64,000 bases of DNA from Lineus longissimus (lineage: Eukaryota; Nemertea; Pilidiophora; Heteronemertea; Lineidae). Where the stretch lies: assembly GCF_910592395.1 (NCBI RefSeq), contig NC_088308.1, forward strand, positions 496,001 to 560,000. The letters are read 5' to 3'. Shown piece after piece: positions 61,401-64,000 of this stretch (the stretch's first letter is position 1; the number at the start of each line of letters is the position of its first letter). The translations under genes and the position numbers were made by a program. The notes below the pieces were generated by a model that worked only from the letters and a program-made list of their open reading frames with translations, searched no databases and was not told the DNA's origin.

Positions 61401-63362
61401 AGCAATTACTATGACGTATGTGCCTTCACCAAACAGTGATATTTGCCACAACTAATGGGGTTTGATAAAGCTATCGAATTTTGTAATTCTGAATGATTGA
61501 TGTCGGTGACTTTTAGCCATGCCTGGCCTTTGCGATGGAATGTACGACTGGAGTTGGTTGGTAATTTCGTTTATATACGTTTATTCTCAAAAGATTTGAG
61601 AATATGATATTCCGTCCGATATTATCGCTCAACATCTTCTTTCATTGAGATGATGGCATTGGTAACACCAAAATCGAGATCGTCTACTGGCATCCTTTGT
61701 AAAACTGACCTTTGAATCGACGCTGACACTAAGTCCCCTCAGAATGCATCAATCTGATACTTGGCTGTTGGGGAAAAATGCAACTGATGATTCAAAACCC
61801 AATATAATCGTCGCTTTGTATGTGTTGCACGGAAACGATTCTGGTACAAGTAAGAACAACGTGAAGAATTTCATACAGTGACATGACTCACGATGATAAA
61901 ATCAGTTTTGACAAAAAGGCAGACCAATCTCGTTTCTTCTGAGCTGACGAATTGTCGCAATTTTCACACTACGACAAATTCTTTCAACAGAATCCTGCAT
62001 TTCTTTCAATACACGTGATGTATGTGTTGCGAGGACCATACTATTACGATGCAAAAAAAACTTCTCAATAACTGAAGGTGAAAGGAAATTGCGGCTGAAC
62101 TTATATTGGCTAAGTATCCCTCGTCACGTCAGCAGAACATGCATTTCTCAGGTTTTCCAAGTCACCGCGGAGCGTCTCTCGAGTTTCACAGTTAACGCAA
62201 ATGATCAGGGCTAAGAAGATTAATTCCTGTGTATTGATCATTCAACACTCCTACTGAGGCTCGTGATAAAAAAGAACAGTTAAAACATGATATCCACAAT
62301 TGAATGTTTTCAATTTAGTGGACGTTTTGACACATCCAAGTAACTCTGCTCCTTTTTTCAGGAACTTTTCAATAGAAGGTTATAACATTCCTCCTTGGTG
62401 ACTTCGCTCCGTCGATTAAAGACTCAGCCATAATCTCGTACCTATATTGTCATCTTCAATCTTTCTTTCAGTGCTCTCCATGGTATCAAGTGTTCTAACA
62501 CTAACAGTCATAGCCTGCGATCGTTTCTTTGGCATCGTATTCGCCATGAAGGCACACATGACAGAACGCCGAGCCAGCGTCTTCATAACCCTGGTATGGG
62601 TGGTCTCCATCGCCGTCAGCAGCCCATTGCTATACTTCCGCAGAATCACCACCAGAGAATGGAAAGATTACACTGAGATTTTCTGTCAGGACCACTGGCC
62701 GTTCGTAACGAGTAGAAATGAGCAAGGAATGGTAATGGCATTCACGCCGTCCCGTGTCGCCTACTATACCACTGTTTCCATTATTTTGTTCTTCCTCCCA
62801 GTACTCATTATGTCCATAGCCTACAGTCTGATCATCATGAGGCTCCGGTCAAGCCGGATGCCTGGGGTGCACCTGGACACGGAGATGAGCGTTCAGGACA
62901 AGTTGAAAAAGAAGGTATGAACTGACTAATAATGCAACACACAAGTCCCCTGCCTCTTTCAGAGCGACCTCCGACGCTCATTGTACTGAAGTGGTCCTAA
63001 GACACTACAAATGTCTCTTTCCGATGCCGAAACCGACTCAGCATTCGGTGATTTTCTCGTTATACCTTTCAATTCCGCCCACTGCACCCATTGCACAACC
63101 AATGCGAGGCCATTATCCGCAAGTACCATGGTGTAGACTTCGAGTACAGTAAAAGCTTCTAGCAAAACAATCTGAATGAAGCAGCACCCTGGTAAAACAC
63201 ATTCCACCAGCAACAACTCTCTCTACTCATCCCCTCAACTGATGTTCCCATTCATTGCAGGTCGTGGTGATGTTGGTAATGATACTATCCGTGTTTGTAA
63301 TATGCTGGCTGCCATATCAGGTCATCCTAGTCTACGGGGAACACCGCACAGAACAATCTGAG
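52403..63362 (+). CDS. Class A peptide-type GPCR, partial (3' end beyond window)
   Basis: A rhodopsin-family G-protein-coupled receptor of the plasma membrane. Visible exons: 52403-52823, 62472-62914, 63261-63362 (322 aa, phases 1, 0, 0). Extracellular N-terminus aa 1-60 with two N-glycosylation sites (Asn13, Asn18) and an acidic Tyr-rich stretch. TM1 has GNSLV, TM2 NLAVADL. The TM3 Cys in FLCKF pairs with the ECL2 Cys in EIFCQDHWP. TM3 ends CDRFF (DRY variant DRF) at aa 156-160. TM4 has W..SSP, TM5 Pro and Tyr. A basic ICL3 is followed by TM6 with CWLPYQ. These features, with the C..WP of ECL2, fit the beta-type neuropeptide receptors (orexin/NPFF/SIFamide-like). The ligand cannot be named. 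TM7 (NPxxY) and the tail must lie past 64000. The first intron, inside TM3, spans 9.6 kb. Confidence 0.9.
52824..55019. other. GPCR intron 1, first part
   Basis: No nested gene recognised. TAGGGGGCGCTGATCTG at about 54910 resembles a phrase common in animal repeats. Open frames are short. Confidence 0.45.
55020..55520 (+). repeat. Degenerate tandem repeat, three copies, period about 200-240 bp
   Basis: A phrase like ATTATCTTTATTATTTGCAT then CTTTCCTCnCGGGACT recurs near 55030, 55229 and 55471. Each copy is preceded by AATGTAA(T/C)CACCAT-like sequence and by a GGGAGGAAAC/GGGGGAAAC block. Strongly diverged, so an old local duplication in the GPCR intron. Confidence 0.5.
55521..56789. other. 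GPCR intron 1, middle part
   Basis: Nothing recognised beyond short open frames. Confidence 0.4.
56790..56945 (-). mobile_element. tRNA-SINE in GPCR intron
   Basis: On the minus strand GGCTGTGGTTGTCTAGTGGG is a clear A box and CGTTGGTTCGATACCAG a clear B box. They are followed by TTTTGCACTTGAGGCAGTCTAC, a diverged form of the usual SINE core. The head is one of the best preserved tRNA-like sequences in the window, in antisense orientation to the receptor gene. The acceptor stem was not resolved. Confidence 0.6.
56946..62471. other. GPCR intron 1, last part
   Basis: No gene recognised. Two diverged copies of one phrase (GTGATGTGGGAATTGTTA ... AAGTGTGGCTGATGAAAAA and GTGACATGGGAATAGTTA ... 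TTAGTGTGGGCGTCATAAA) occur at about 57312 and 57967. The acceptor for exon 2 (CTTTCTTTCAG) ends at 62471. Confidence 0.4.
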
Positions 63363-64000
63363 GTAAGTTTTCGGCAATGCGATCTTGTCAGACAGATGCA
63401 AATGCCAATATTCAATAGCAATACTCCGTTAGAGAGGAATGTTAGAAGCGTTCAATGAAGAAACGCGTATAAAATAAAGTATTTAGACTGGCTTCACCGG
63501 AATCCTCAAGCATTATAAGCTTGCATTCATATCTTACCAATTGCACGCAGTTAGTTTCGGAGGCAATACCTCTGGAAGTTCAGAGCACTGTTCAGTGAGT
63601 TGCGAATGAGTAATCTGTGAACCAATGAGATTCACTGCTGGTATGAATAAGAAGTTGGGGCTCATGAGGTGTTCCCTGTTCAGTTCAACATGTTCCCACA
63701 CATACGACTCAACTGAGGGTGATAACAGAATTCCATATTACGTATCTAGTTGTTGATATCTGTGCTAGCTTTGCACTGTCCAGGCAGTACCGCTGAAATA
63801 CTCTGCCCCCGGCAAATTTCATTACCTAGTACACAGAACAGTTTACGAATATTGACAATTATTAGCCATAAATTTACGTCAGATACAGGTCGCTTTATTG
63901 TGATGTCATCATCTCTGGATGCGGCGCGCACAGAACACGCAAAATAAATTGAAACTATACCAGATGGCAATTCCCATATATGTTCCTTTGTTGACATTGG
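63363..64000. other. Start of GPCR intron 3, runs off the window
   Basis: Begins with GTAAGT. No exon with a TM7 NPxxY motif is seen up to the window end. Confidence 0.5.

Noticed and set aside
1-64000. CRISPR arrays, bacterial operons, prophage, rRNA genes
   Set aside because: None seen; splice-site structure and repeats show eukaryotic nuclear DNA, and the tandem repeats lack the spacer pattern of CRISPR.

Overview
This window is animal nuclear DNA: AT-rich, spliced genes with GT..AG introns, long gene-poor stretches, minisatellites, tRNA-derived SINE pieces and small foldback elements. The best clue to the organism is a 115-residue globin on the minus strand (31988-33225). It is the neural mini-hemoglobin type known from the ribbon worm Cerebratulus lacteus, with the heme-pocket residues at matching spacing. 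I therefore infer a nemertean, probably a Lineus/Cerebratulus-like heteronemertean. The species itself cannot be read from the sequence.

Layout from left to right. 1-8365: no gene recognised; a SINE head, a 39-bp direct repeat pair, a poly-C tract and a perfect 35-bp inverted repeat. 8366-12246 (minus): a seven-exon gene for a secreted CUB/sushi protein, every intron phase 1. 14010-16665 (plus): a six-exon gene for an acetylcholine-binding protein (AChBP), the soluble relative of nicotinic receptor ligand-binding domains. It is divergent from the CUB/sushi gene. 17989-19845 (minus) and 27727-29670 (plus): two intronless, closely related DEG/ENaC sodium-channel genes, head to head about 7.9 kb apart. 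31244-31715 (plus): a tentative small secreted-protein gene with a TATA box. 31988-34096 (minus): the mini-hemoglobin gene with promoter and 5'-UTR exon. 34128-51850: no firm gene; SINEs, an 81-bp x3 minisatellite, a 30-bp palindrome, a MITE and a speculative Cys-rich ORF. 52403-63362 (plus, running off the end): a class A peptide-type GPCR with three visible exons and a 9.6-kb first intron; TM7 lies outside the window.

Functionally the firm genes suit neural or neurosecretory tissue: a soluble ACh-binding protein, two DEG/ENaC channels (a family that includes peptide-gated members), a neural-type globin and a peptide-type GPCR. That shared theme is inference; nothing here shows co-regulation. 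The most notable points are a full AChBP gene in a probable nemertean, the pair of intronless DEG/ENaC genes with polybasic cleavage-like sites and altered RG and GIT motifs, and an exon-like orphan segment inside an AChBP intron.
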